Positions 27,654 to 35,922 of a stretch of 64,000 nt of DNA are shown here, piece by piece. Positions within the stretch are counted from its first letter, which is position 1; the number at the start of each line of letters is the position of its first letter. Made by a program: the position numbers and the translations under genes. The DNA is taken from positions 1 to 64,000 of the forward strand of contig CAHJWI010000012.1 in assembly GCA_903642225.1 (NCBI GenBank), given 5' to 3'. The DNA is from Acidobacteriaceae bacterium (GTDB taxonomy: Bacteria; Acidobacteriota; Terriglobia; Terriglobales; Acidobacteriaceae). The notes under the pieces are model-generated. The model did not search any database. It saw nothing but the letters and a program-made list of their open reading frames with translations, and was not told the DNA's origin.

Positions 27654-28595
27654 GTGCGCACGGAGCGGCAGCCACAGCGGGCGACGCAGGGTTTCGTGTC
27701 GGTACTGACGTATGTGTGGAGCCATCCTTCGCTGACTGCGATTGAAATTGCGTGGCGATGGGCATTCGGGATTCCGGCGATCCACCTGCTGGTGCGTACC
27801 GGCAGCAGCGTACTGGACGCGGTGCCATGGACGACGACGGGTATCGGGAGCATATCCGCGAACCAGTTGCTGACGGACCCGATGCAGTCGGCCACGGCCA
27901 TGGTGGCGTTTGCCGCGATGGTGGGGCCGGGTGTATGGCGAGCGATGCAGTGGCTGGGGCCGTTGCTTCTGGTGTGGTGGATTGTGCTGTCGACCGTTGG
28001 TCGGACATTCTTACTACGGCGGCTGGATACGCGGCTGCACCCACGGCCGGGAACGCTGCTGCTGTTGCAGGTGCTGCGGCTGGTACCGATCCTTGCCCTG
28101 GGTGCGGCCTGGTGGTTTGGGCTGCAGGGATTGGCAACGTTTGCTATTGTGAACCCGATATTGCAGGGCGGGGAACCGCAGATGATGGTGTACGTCGCGG
28201 GTGTGATTGTGCTATCGCTGGGCCTGTTTGTGGCTGCAGCGGGTGTGGGTTGGGTATTTACGGCGGCTCCAGTGCTGGCGATGCGAGACGGCCAGCGGCC
28301 ATGGCAAGCACTGGTGGCAACGGCGCGGCTGCGGCACTTGCGCGGCAGCCTGTTCGAAATCAACATGGTTCTGGCCGTGGTAAAGATCATGCTGCTCGTG
28401 CTGGCACTGGCGTTTTCCGCATTTCCATTGCCGTTCGCGAACGTAATGACGGAAGGGTACATCCTGTTCTGGTCGGCGCTGATCACGGTGTGGTACTTCG
28501 CTGCCTCGGACATGTTCCATGTGGCGCGCCTGCGCGCATACTGTACGTTGCTCGATGACCGGGAGCCCGGGACCGCTCAGGAGCAGCGACTGTAA
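27654..28595 (+). CDS. Conserved multi-pass membrane protein coupled to leuS
   Basis: 313 aa, start GTG directly abutting the leuS TAG, which implies translational coupling. About six hydrophobic helices: near 25-45, 75-90, 98-118 (WLGPLLLVWWIVLSTVG), 135-165, 180-205 (VYVAGVIVLSLGLFVAAAGVGW) and a C-terminal pair (VVKIMLLVLALAFSAFPLPF, LFWSALITVWYFAASD). A cytoplasmic loop contains DGQRPWQALVATARLRHLRG. I recognise no catalytic motif or named family. The order is consistent with an integral inner-membrane protein of unknown role that shares a transcript with leuS. Confidence 0.75.
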   Translation: MRTERQPQRATQGFVSVLTYVWSHPSLTAIEIAWRWAFGIPAIHLLVRTGSSVLDAVPWTTTGIGSISANQLLTDPMQSATAMVAFAAMVGPGVWRAMQWLGPLLLVWWIVLSTVGRTFLLRRLDTRLHPRPGTLLLLQVLRLVPILALGAAWWFGLQGLATFAIVNPILQGGEPQMMVYVAGVIVLSLGLFVAAAGVGWVFTAAPVLAMRDGQRPWQALVATARLRHLRGSLFEINMVLAVVKIMLLVLALAFSAFPLPFANVMTEGYILFWSALITVWYFAASDMFHVARLRAYCTLLDDREPGTAQEQRL

Positions 28596-28667
28596 GTCGC
28601 GAAGTGACGCTACGGCCTAAGCGTGCATCCGAGGAAACGTACAAAGAATCCTGCATCGGAGCAGTCC

Positions 28668-28838
28668 ATGAACTTTGGCATTTACCTCGTTGGTTACCTC
28701 ATCCTCATCGGTGGCATAATTTACGCTTGCAATCTTGCGCATGTGCCGCAGCATTGGATTATTGCTATTGCGCTCATTCTGTTAGGGGCTGGTGTGTTCA
28801 CGGGTGTGCAGCGAACTCGGACGAAGGACCCCTCCTAG
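28668..28838 (+). CDS. Small two-helix membrane protein
   Basis: 56 aa from ATG 28668 with GGAG 9 nt upstream, which favours this start over an upstream in-frame one at 28623. Two hydrophobic helices (FGIYLVGYLILIGGIIYAC and WIIAIALILLGAGVFTGV) are separated by HVPQH, with a basic tail TRTKDPS. It looks like the short conserved membrane proteins often found in acidobacteria; no function known. It lies between the leuS-coupled gene and guaA on the same strand. Confidence 0.7.
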   Translation: MNFGIYLVGYLILIGGIIYACNLAHVPQHWIIAIALILLGAGVFTGVQRTRTKDPS

Positions 28839-28906
28839 GCGATCTGGCGCGCGCAGCAACGTAGTCGAAGCGCTTGTCGATCAGCCACCTCGCTTACACT
28901 GAGGAT

Positions 28907-30490
28907 GTGAGCAGTTCTACGATCGTGATCCTTGACTTTGGTGCGCAGTACACACAATTGATTGCGCGCCGCATCCGTGAGTTCAACGTGTTTTCGGTTG
29001 TTTTGCCCTGCACGGCGCCGCTGGAGCAAGTGCGTGCTTCATCACCGGCCGGGATCATCTTGTCCGGTGGCCCGAGTTCGGTGTACGACCAAGACGCACC
29101 GAAGGCGGACCCAATGCTGTTACAGCTTGGCCTGCCGACGCTCGGCATTTGCTACGGCATGCAATGGATGGCACACCGCCTGGGCGGGCGGGTGGAACCG
29201 GCGGACAAGCGCGAATATGGCGATGCCGAAGTTACGGTGGAGCAGCAGAACAGACTCTTTGCCGGCTTGCCTGCGACGCTGCAGGTGTGGATGAGCCACG
29301 GCGACAGCGTGATCGAACCGCCAGCCGGGTTTTCTGTTGCGGCAAGTTCGCACAACGCGCTGTCGAGCATAGCGGATGAGAGCCGCGGCATGTACGCGGT
29401 GCAGTGGCATCCCGAGGTGGCGCACAGCAAGCAGGGGACGGCGCTGCTGAAGAACTTTGTGCTGGGCGTGTGCGGGGCGAAGGCGGACTGGACGCCTGAA
29501 TCGTTTACTCAGTCGACGGTTGAGACTATACGTGCACAGGTCGGTGATGGCCATGCAATCTGCGGGTTGAGCGGCGGCGTGGATAGCGCAGTTGCGGCTG
29601 TGCTGGTATCGAAGGCGATTGGCGACCGGCTGACGTGCATTTTTGTAGACAACGGCGTGCTACGCAAGGGCGAGTTTGCGCAGGTGCAAAAGAATATGCG
29701 CGAGAAGCTGCACCTGAACGTGGTTGCGGTGGATGCGTCTAATCGGTTCCTGTCGCAGCTGGGTGGCATTACCGACCCGGAGATGAAGCGCAAGATCATC
29801 GGGCGCGAGTTCATCACGGTGTTCGACGACGAGGCCGCAAAGATTCTGCGAGCGCAGGACGCTTCGGGTGACGTGGCCCACGATGACACGGGTGCGGAGG
29901 TGGCGTGGCTGGTGCAGGGAACGCTCTATCCCGATGTGATCGAGTCCTCAAGCGTGAATGGACCGTCGCATACCATCAAGAGTCATCACAACGTGGGCGG
30001 CCTGCCGGAGAACATGAAGCTGAAGCTGATTGAACCGCTGCGGGACCTGTTCAAGGACGAGGTGCGGCGTGTGGGCGCTGACCTGGGCATGCCTCAGGAG
30101 GTGCTGGAACGGCAGCCGTTTCCTGGGCCGGGGCTGGCCGTGCGCATCGTCGGCGAGGTGACTCCGGAACGTGTGGCTATTCTGCAGAACGCAGATGAAA
30201 TCGTTGGGGCGGAGATCAAGAAAGCCGGGTTGTACCGGAGCATCTGGCAGAGCTTTGCGGTACTGCTGCCGGTAAAAAGTGTGGGCGTAATGGGAGACCA
30301 ACGGACGTATGCGTATACGTGCGCCATTCGAGCCGTGCACAGCGACGACGGCATGACTGCAGACTGGGCGCCGCTGCCTTATGAGGTGCTGCGGACGATG
30401 AGCAGCCGCATTGTGAACGAGGTGCGCGGAATCAATCGAGTGGTCTACGACATTACGTCGAAGCCGCCGGGAACAATTGAATGGGAGTAG
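28907..30490 (+). CDS. guaA: GMP synthase (glutamine-hydrolysing)
   Basis: 527 aa. Converts XMP to GMP with glutamine and ATP. Class I amidotransferase half: [42 protein letters not shown] (nucleophile Cys), [10 protein letters not shown] (catalytic His-x-Glu). ATP-pyrophosphatase half: [16 protein letters not shown] (P-loop), [15 protein letters not shown] and the C-terminal dimerisation domain with [11 protein letters not shown] and [17 protein letters not shown] 28907 with GAGG upstream gives the usual short N-terminus; a TTG at 28874 in frame would add 11 residues. All active-site residues look intact. Confidence 0.97.
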   Translation: MSSSTIVILDFGAQYTQLIARRIREFNVFSVVLPCTAPLEQVRASSPAGIILSGGPSSVYDQDAPKADPMLLQLGLPTLGICYGMQWMAHRLGGRVEPADKREYGDAEVTVEQQNRLFAGLPATLQVWMSHGDSVIEPPAGFSVAASSHNALSSIADESRGMYAVQWHPEVAHSKQGTALLKNFVLGVCGAKADWTPESFTQSTVETIRAQVGDGHAICGLSGGVDSAVAAVLVSKAIGDRLTCIFVDNGVLRKGEFAQVQKNMREKLHLNVVAVDASNRFLSQLGGITDPEMKRKIIGREFITVFDDEAAKILRAQDASGDVAHDDTGAEVAWLVQGTLYPDVIESSSVNGPSHTIKSHHNVGGLPENMKLKLIEPLRDLFKDEVRRVGADLGMPQEVLERQPFPGPGLAVRIVGEVTPERVAILQNADEIVGAEIKKAGLYRSIWQSFAVLLPVKSVGVMGDQRTYAYTCAIRAVHSDDGMTADWAPLPYEVLRTMSSRIVNEVRGINRVVYDITSKPPGTIEWE

Positions 30491-30531
30491 GCTCGCTTAA
30501 CGCTTAAGTACGACGGACGAGTCCAGGAGGC

Positions 30532-31089
30532 ATGGGCAGATTGAAAGGCAAAGTTGCTGCTCGGTTGCTGTGCATGCAGGTGTTCTGCTTTTCTCTTGCT
30601 TCCGGGGACGCATGCGGGGCATGCGGCGAACAGGAGCCCAAGCGTAACGGCACCGGCACAGACGCTGTCTACGGTGGCGTCTCAGGCTGAGAAGGGAACC
30701 TGGACGACTGCGGTGAGCGGCCTTGCCACTGGGGAGATGACGATGGCGTTGCAGAGGCTGTTTCCACTGCCGCAATCGGACCTGAGCACGATTGCGCTTG
30801 GCCACCATGGAAGGTGGTCCTGAATGCAGCGACCGACGAGCAGGCACAATAACAAAGTTGACGCTGACGGGGGATTACGCCGGTGATCAACGAAATGGTA
30901 AATCGCGACGGTGCAGAACCGGACCTACAAGCCTGCAGCGCGAAATGGGCACCGTTACCAAGTCAGCAGGAGCTGCACTTCTACTACATGCGCTTGCAGG
31001 TTTGATGCATGGAGGACGCGCATGCGGGGTAGTGTATCGCAAGAAAGTGACCGCCTACAGCGGCGGCCCTTTCCGAGGTTCAGTTGCGA
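30532..31089 (+). pseudogene. Decayed coding region of unknown family
   Basis: About 560 nt between guaA and the aldolase have coding-like text that moves between frames. Pieces are MGRLKGKVAARLLC (signal-like, ATG 30532), STVASQAEKGTWTTAVSGLA and MALQRLFPLPQSDLSTIALG (second frame), PPWKVVLNAATDEQAQ then TAA (third frame), then ITKLTLTGDYAGDQRNG. Read together this resembles one exported protein broken by several frameshifts. I do not recognise the family. Alternatively it is non-coding DNA with chance similarity to protein text. Confidence 0.4.
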
Positions 31090-32106
31090 TCAGCTAAGTT
31101 CGTCCATGCTGTTTACGCCGATCTTGAGGTACCAGGGGGAGGCAGCTTCAAGGGCCTTGTTGACGTTCTGGATGTTATCGACACCTGCTGATTCCATCCA
31201 TTTAAGGAACGCATCGTTGCCGTCCTTGGCATAAATCTTGACGGCATCGGACCAGGTGGCGCGGCCGCAGAGGACACCGTTGAACTTGGTTCCGCTTTCG
31301 CCGGCCAGGGCCAGGGTCTCGATGAAGATCGTGTTGGTAACCCCAGCGGAAAGATAGATGAAAGGCTTGTCGGTGGCGGCCTCGGCGTCGCGAAAGAGCT
31401 GCAGGGCTTCTTCGCGGGTGTAAGCGGCTTCGCCCTTGAAGGCACGGGTGCCGGAGACGAAGGTCATCTCTACCGGGACCTCAACCTTGAGCACGTCCAC
31501 AGAGTACTTGTCCTTGCTGAATTCAAGCATAGAGCCGGAGACGACCTTGGGCTTAAGTTTGGCGTAGGCGAGTGACTTCTCTCCGTTCCCGGCAACGTCG
31601 TAGCCGACGGTCTCCAGGAAAAATGGTATGTCGTGGAAGTTACATTCGTCGCCGATGCGTTCGATGAAGGCGTGTTTCTGATCGTTAACGGTGTCGGTCT
31701 CAAACGGCGTGTAGTACAGCAGGATCTTGATGCAATCGGCACCAGCGTCTTTGAGGCGACGGACGCTCCAGTGTGTGAGCAGGTCAGGCAGGCGGCCGGG
31801 GGTGTTTGCATCGTAGCCTGTCTTCTCATAAGCGAGCAGCAGGCCAGCCTTATTGCGTTCCTTACTGGCAGGTAGGCCAAACTCGGGGTCGAGCAGGATG
31901 GCTGAAGCGTAACGCGTGAGAACGCTGGTAACGCCGGATTTGAAGACCTCGAGATCATGCTCGGTGGCGTCTGTACCGCGTGCAGCGCCGATGGACTTCT
32001 GCAGGGAGCCGCGTTGATCCATGGCGGCGGCAGCAATGACGCCGCGGGCATCCGATACAGCTTTCAGTCCGGCCAATTTTCCAGGTGAGGGCTTCTTTAG
32101 CGACAT
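31090..32106 (-). CDS. Tagatose 1,6-diphosphate aldolase-like (LacD family)
   Basis: 338 aa class I aldolase. The start ATG 32106 has an excellent AAGGAG site 5-6 nt away, so the longer upstream frame is not used. Family blocks: GVIAAAAMDQRGSLQKSI, SAILLDPEFGLPAS, CIKILLYYTPFETD (Schiff-base Lys), FFLETVGYDVAGN, VLKVEVPVEMTFV and FIYLSAGVTNTIFIETLALA. LacD cleaves tagatose-1,6-bisphosphate (and fructose-1,6-bisphosphate). No other lac/tag sugar genes are nearby, so its physiological role may be as a general sugar-bisphosphate aldolase. It follows rph on the same strand 71 nt downstream. Confidence 0.88.
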   Translation of the reverse strand: MSLKKPSPGKLAGLKAVSDARGVIAAAAMDQRGSLQKSIGAARGTDATEHDLEVFKSGVTSVLTRYASAILLDPEFGLPASKERNKAGLLLAYEKTGYDANTPGRLPDLLTHWSVRRLKDAGADCIKILLYYTPFETDTVNDQKHAFIERIGDECNFHDIPFFLETVGYDVAGNGEKSLAYAKLKPKVVSGSMLEFSKDKYSVDVLKVEVPVEMTFVSGTRAFKGEAAYTREEALQLFRDAEAATDKPFIYLSAGVTNTIFIETLALAGESGTKFNGVLCGRATWSDAVKIYAKDGNDAFLKWMESAGVDNIQNVNKALEAASPWYLKIGVNSMDELS

Positions 32107-32177
32107 GCGAACTCCTTCGGCTTGGTTCAGCCATGGTACCGCTATAAGTTTCGATGACAAACAGGGGTGACTAGTTA

Positions 32178-32906
32178 CTACAGCAGCTTGCGTTGCTCCG
32201 CGATTAATTCTGTGATGCCGAGTTCCGCGTAGTCGAGCATTGTGGCGAGTTGGACGCGGGTGTATGGCTGCTTCTCTGCCGTAGCCTGCGTTTCAACTAG
32301 GCCGCCGCTAGCCGTGATCACGATGTTGCTGTCGACCTCGGCCTGGGAGTCTTCGCTGTAATCCAGGTCGAGCAGAACCTGGCCGCCGACAATACCGACG
32401 CTGACGGCGGCAAGGAGTTCGCGCATGGGTGATTGTGGGAGAGTGCCTGCAGCCACGAGTTTGCCGAGCGCTAGATCGAGTGCAGCGGCGGCACCGGTGA
32501 TGGCGGCAGTGCGCGTGCCGCCGTCGGCCTGTAGCACATCGCAGTCCAGAATGATGGAGCGTTCACCGAGGGCTTTCAGGTCCATGACACTGCGCAGGGA
32601 ACGACCGATGAGGCGCTGGATCTCATGAGTGCGGCCGCCGATCTTGCCGCGTTCGCTTTCGCGTGGTGTGCGGGTGAGAGTGGCGCGGGGTAGCATGCTG
32701 TACTCGGCGGTGACCCACCCTTTGCCACTACCGCGCAACCAGCCGGGCACGGTTTGCTCTACAGTTGCGTTGCAGAGCACGCGCGTGTTGCCGAATTCGA
32801 CCAGGATGGAGCCCTCAGCTGTAGCGACAAAGTCGGCCGTGAGGCGAATGGGACGCAGGGAGTTGGGGGCGCGGCCGCCGCTGCGAAAAACGGGATCGTT
32901 GGGCAC
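32178..32906 (-). CDS. rph: Ribonuclease PH
   Basis: 242 aa from GTG 32906; earlier codons have no family match. A phosphorolytic 3'-5' exoribonuclease that matures tRNA 3' ends. Conserved blocks: [79 protein letters not shown] (substrate/phosphate-binding Arg and QRLIGR), [20 protein letters not shown] and [20 protein letters not shown]. All catalytic residues look present. No ribosome site is evident before GTG. It is convergent with nothing and lies next to the divergent sigma-54-activator-like gene. Confidence 0.95.
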   Translation of the reverse strand: MPNDPVFRSGGRAPNSLRPIRLTADFVATAEGSILVEFGNTRVLCNATVEQTVPGWLRGSGKGWVTAEYSMLPRATLTRTPRESERGKIGGRTHEIQRLIGRSLRSVMDLKALGERSIILDCDVLQADGGTRTAAITGAAAALDLALGKLVAAGTLPQSPMRELLAAVSVGIVGGQVLLDLDYSEDSQAEVDSNIVITASGGLVETQATAEKQPYTRVQLATMLDYAELGITELIAEQRKLL

Positions 32907-33191
32907 ACTAACGAGTATATGGATGAGGCACGCGTGCCCCGTCCGTGGCATTCGCCGTGCGACCAAAAATGTGCAAAGATCGAAATCACATGGTGCATGC
33001 CCGGTGCCGGTTGGCGAAGGCCTGGCGCATGTTCATGGCGCTTCACGCGTTCAGCAGCGACTGATATCTCGTATGGTCGCCAGGCGTGTCGTGACATTGT
33101 TGTTTGTTGTCCTGTCTTCAGGTCTCCAGATGTTCGTGGTCCCGGACGCTTGCGTCTGCGCGGACGTAGTTGCACGCGGGAGAGCTTGGTC

Positions 33192-34838
33192 ATGGGAAGC
33201 AACACAGTGTCACAAAATCGCAATCCGATGCCTGGGATGGGGCTGGGCGGTACCAGCCGGTTGGCATTCCGTCCGCACATGGTGCCGGCTGGAGTAGAGT
33301 CGCGCGCGCCCGAGATAGAGGCTGCGAAGGTCCCTCCTGGTGCACCGGGGGTTTTGCTGCGGTCGACATTGGAAGAGCACGGGGGCGCACAACGGTCGGT
33401 GTCAGGACCGGACCCGCTGCACCTGCTCGTTATCGACGAAGATGACAATGTTCGGCGCGCGATTTGCGAGGCTGCCTCCGTGATGGGATTCGTTCCGCAT
33501 TCCGCGCGGAACGAAGGGGATGCGGAAGACATGCTGAAGCGTCGCAGCGTAGACGTCGTTCTGATGGATCTTCGTCCGCAAGACCAGGGATTCACCTACC
33601 TGCAGCAACTGCGGCAGAGACTGCCGCGTGTACCCGTTGTTGTGATGACGGCGTTTGCAACCGTAACGTCGGTGGTAGATGCTATGCGCATTGGCGCGAG
33701 CGATTGTTTGACCAAGCCGTTTGCGTTGGATGAACTTACAGGCACGTTGGAGGTGGCGGCACAGCGTCGCCAGTTTGACGTGGAAAGCCGGAGGCTGCAG
33801 GAGAGCATCGTGCGCGATGCCGGACAGCGGGGTGTGATCGGCTCGTCTGCGGCAATGGAGAAATTGTTGCGCATGGTTGCCAAGGTTGCAGCTGCGACGC
33901 ACCCTGTTTTGATCGTGGGTGAGAGCGGCAGCGGCAAGGAGGCGATTGCTCGCCTTATCCATAGCAGCTCTTGTATGGCAACCGTCCAAATGCGGTCCGT
34001 GGACTGCTCTGCGCTTGCGCCAGCGTTGCTGGAGACGGAGCTGTTTGGCTATGTGCGACATGAGGGTACCGCGCTGCGCGAGGAGCGCCATGGACTGCTG
34101 ACCCAGACCGAAGGGACTACCCTGTTTGTGCGCGAGATCGGAGACATGTCGCTGGAGTTGCAGGCAAAGCTTTTGCGTGCGCTGCAGGAACGTCGCCTGC
34201 GACCGGCGGGCGGTGCGATGTCTCTGCCCGTGACGGCAAGGTTGTTAGCTTCAAGCAGCCGCGACCTGCCGCAGCTGGTGGAGTCTGGCCAGTTTCGCCG
34301 GGATTTGTACTTCCGATTAAACGTAGTGCATCTGCGGGTACCACCGCTCAGGGAGCGGCGTGAAGATATACCGCTGCTGGCGTCATACTTTCTGCAAATG
34401 CAGGCAAATGCACGGCATACAGAGTACGTGCTGGACATAGAAGTACTGGGTGTTCTAGATGGTTACGATTGGCCCGGCAACGTGCGTGAACTTGAAGGTA
34501 GCGTCGAGAGGGCTTGCTCCTTCTCAAGCGGGCCGCAGATTTTTCTAAAAGATTTCCCTTCGCAGCTCATGGGTTACAAGCAGCAGCTATTTGTTGAAAC
34601 GTTGCGTGTGGATGCGAGAGTCGACCCGGAGGAAAGCAGGGTGAACACAAGGGCGTTGCCGACGATTCCGGGCGCTGGTGTGACGGGGATCGTATCGATT
34701 GCCGAGTTGGAGAAGCAGGCCATTCTGACAGCCATCCGCTCGCTGAACGGAGACAAGTTGATGGCTGCAAAGCTGCTTGGCATTGGAAAGACGACGCTGT
34801 ACCGGAAGCTGAAAGAGTACGGACTCGAAGACGAATAA
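33192..34838 (+). CDS. NtrC-like response regulator with degenerate sigma-54 AAA+ domain
   Basis: 548 aa from ATG 33192 (GGGAG ~9 nt upstream). After a 75-residue low-complexity extension comes a receiver domain (LLVIDEDDNVRRAI, phospho-Asp in VVLMDLRP, switch Thr MTAFA and KPF), then an AAA+ central domain (~220-450) with intact Walker A GESGSGKEA, and a Fis-type HTH (NGDKLMAAKLLGIGKTTLYRKL). The sigma-54-contact loop GAFTGA is replaced by HEGTALRE. Walker B reads TTLFVREIGDM where LDEIGEM is normal, so the catalytic Asp is Arg. Arginine-finger text DLYFRLNV is kept. It should bind DNA but probably cannot open sigma-54 complexes. The next gene encodes another signalling remnant. Confidence 0.88.
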   Translation: MGSNTVSQNRNPMPGMGLGGTSRLAFRPHMVPAGVESRAPEIEAAKVPPGAPGVLLRSTLEEHGGAQRSVSGPDPLHLLVIDEDDNVRRAICEAASVMGFVPHSARNEGDAEDMLKRRSVDVVLMDLRPQDQGFTYLQQLRQRLPRVPVVVMTAFATVTSVVDAMRIGASDCLTKPFALDELTGTLEVAAQRRQFDVESRRLQESIVRDAGQRGVIGSSAAMEKLLRMVAKVAAATHPVLIVGESGSGKEAIARLIHSSSCMATVQMRSVDCSALAPALLETELFGYVRHEGTALREERHGLLTQTEGTTLFVREIGDMSLELQAKLLRALQERRLRPAGGAMSLPVTARLLASSSRDLPQLVESGQFRRDLYFRLNVVHLRVPPLRERREDIPLLASYFLQMQANARHTEYVLDIEVLGVLDGYDWPGNVRELEGSVERACSFSSGPQIFLKDFPSQLMGYKQQLFVETLRVDARVDPEESRVNTRALPTIPGAGVTGIVSIAELEKQAILTAIRSLNGDKLMAAKLLGIGKTTLYRKLKEYGLEDE

Positions 34839-34975
34839 CGGTACGGATTGCGCCATTGCGGCATTCCAAGTAGCATCACGCCTTACTGGATCAGGAACGC
34901 GCTGACGTTCCGATCAGATCTTGTTCCTGGTTTGACTGTTTTCTTCTTCTGCAAGGTCTCACAAAGGGTGCGGCT

Positions 34976-35488
34976 ATGGCTGAACAAGTGTACGAGGGAC
35001 GTGCGGTGTTGCTGGTAACAGCTATGCTCGGCGCGGAGAATCTCGCGAAGTCTTTGAGCGAAGGTGCCGGCGTGGTGCTGGAAGTGGCGCGGAGCCGTCG
35101 TGCAGCGTTGGCGAGCCTGCGGAGACAGATGTATGTTGCCGTGATCGTGGATACCGAGTTGCCGGCAATTGAAGTGACCTCTACAGAGATGCTGTGGCAG
35201 AACGGCGGTGTTGCCGTGCCGCTGGAAGTCGATCTGCGTGCACTCGGCGCGGCGGCGTTAACGCGGCTTCTGCGAAGCATGCTTGAGCGTCGCAATGAGA
35301 TGGAGACGATCGTGCGTGAAGAGGTGACTCGCTCCATGGCCGAAGAGCTGCGGTCCACGGTGACAGGGATGTTGCTGCAAAGCGATTTGGCTCTGCGCGA
35401 TAAAAACCTTTCGCCGGTGCTGGAACGACGTGTTCGTGAGCTGCGCGCGATGGCGGACGACCTGAGGCTACGGTTGCGCGCTGCCTAG
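34976..35488 (+). CDS. Receiver/DHp-like signalling protein without phospho-histidine
   Basis: 170 aa with AAAGGG ~8 nt before the ATG. The N-terminal ~85 residues show receiver-like alternation (AVLLVTAMLGAE, YVAVIVDTELP with an Asp at the expected position). The C-terminal part is a helical hairpin: MAEELRSTVTGMLLQSDLAL, then VLERRVRELRAMADDLRLRL. This resembles a HisKA/DHp dimerisation helix, where H-E-L-R is usual; here it is E-E-L-R, so no phosphotransfer His. No ATPase domain follows. It sits 137 nt after the NtrC-like gene, on the same strand, as its likely partner. Function is inferred, not known. Confidence 0.6.
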   Translation: MAEQVYEGRAVLLVTAMLGAENLAKSLSEGAGVVLEVARSRRAALASLRRQMYVAVIVDTELPAIEVTSTEMLWQNGGVAVPLEVDLRALGAAALTRLLRSMLERRNEMETIVREEVTRSMAEELRSTVTGMLLQSDLALRDKNLSPVLERRVRELRAMADDLRLRLRAA

Positions 35489-35586
35489 TCAGACGGCGGC
35501 AGTCTGGTATGCTGCCGCTAGTTCCCCTACCGGCCGCAGGAGTACGTGCGGGTGTCACGTGGTAGCGGGCAGCAAGGGAGTATCGC

Positions 35587-35871
35587 TTGGGTGATCCGGT
35601 AACAATTACGGTTCGGCGGAATGGTCCGCTGCGCATTGAGGGTGGCATTCGTCTGATCGACGCAGATGGTGCCGAGTGGGATCTTACAGGGAAACCGGCG
35701 GTATCACTGTGCCGTTGTGGTGTGAGCGAGAAGCGGCCATTCTGCGATGGGTCACATAACAAGATTGGATGGCAATGCAACGCTTCTGCGGGCAACCTGA
35801 CTGGTGGCGAGAGCGCAGCGACCAACCTTATGGCTCCAGTTTCCGGCAACCTGACGGGCAACGGAAAGTAA
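35587..35871 (+). CDS. CDGSH iron-sulfur domain protein
   Basis: 94 aa. TTG start with a strong AAGGGAG site 6 nt away, the only sensible start. The 2Fe-2S signature CxCx(2)(S/T)x(3)PxCDGSH is exact as CRCGVSEKRPFCDGSH, with three Cys and one His as cluster ligands. The N-terminal strand block VTITVRRNGPLRIEGGIRLIDADG is a typical lead-in for bacterial CDGSH proteins. The tail holds GNLTGGES and SGNLTGNG, a short repeat that adds nothing to the cluster. Likely an electron-transfer or redox-sensing protein in the cytoplasm. Confidence 0.92.
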   Translation: MGDPVTITVRRNGPLRIEGGIRLIDADGAEWDLTGKPAVSLCRCGVSEKRPFCDGSHNKIGWQCNASAGNLTGGESAATNLMAPVSGNLTGNGK

Positions 35872-35922
35872 ACCCTTGAGCGAGTGCAACGTAACGTGCG
35901 CAAGTGCGCACTTCCAATTGGG

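Noticed and set aside
33192-34838. Functional sigma-54 activator
   Set aside because: GAFTGA and Walker B Asp are absent, so normal activator function was not assigned.
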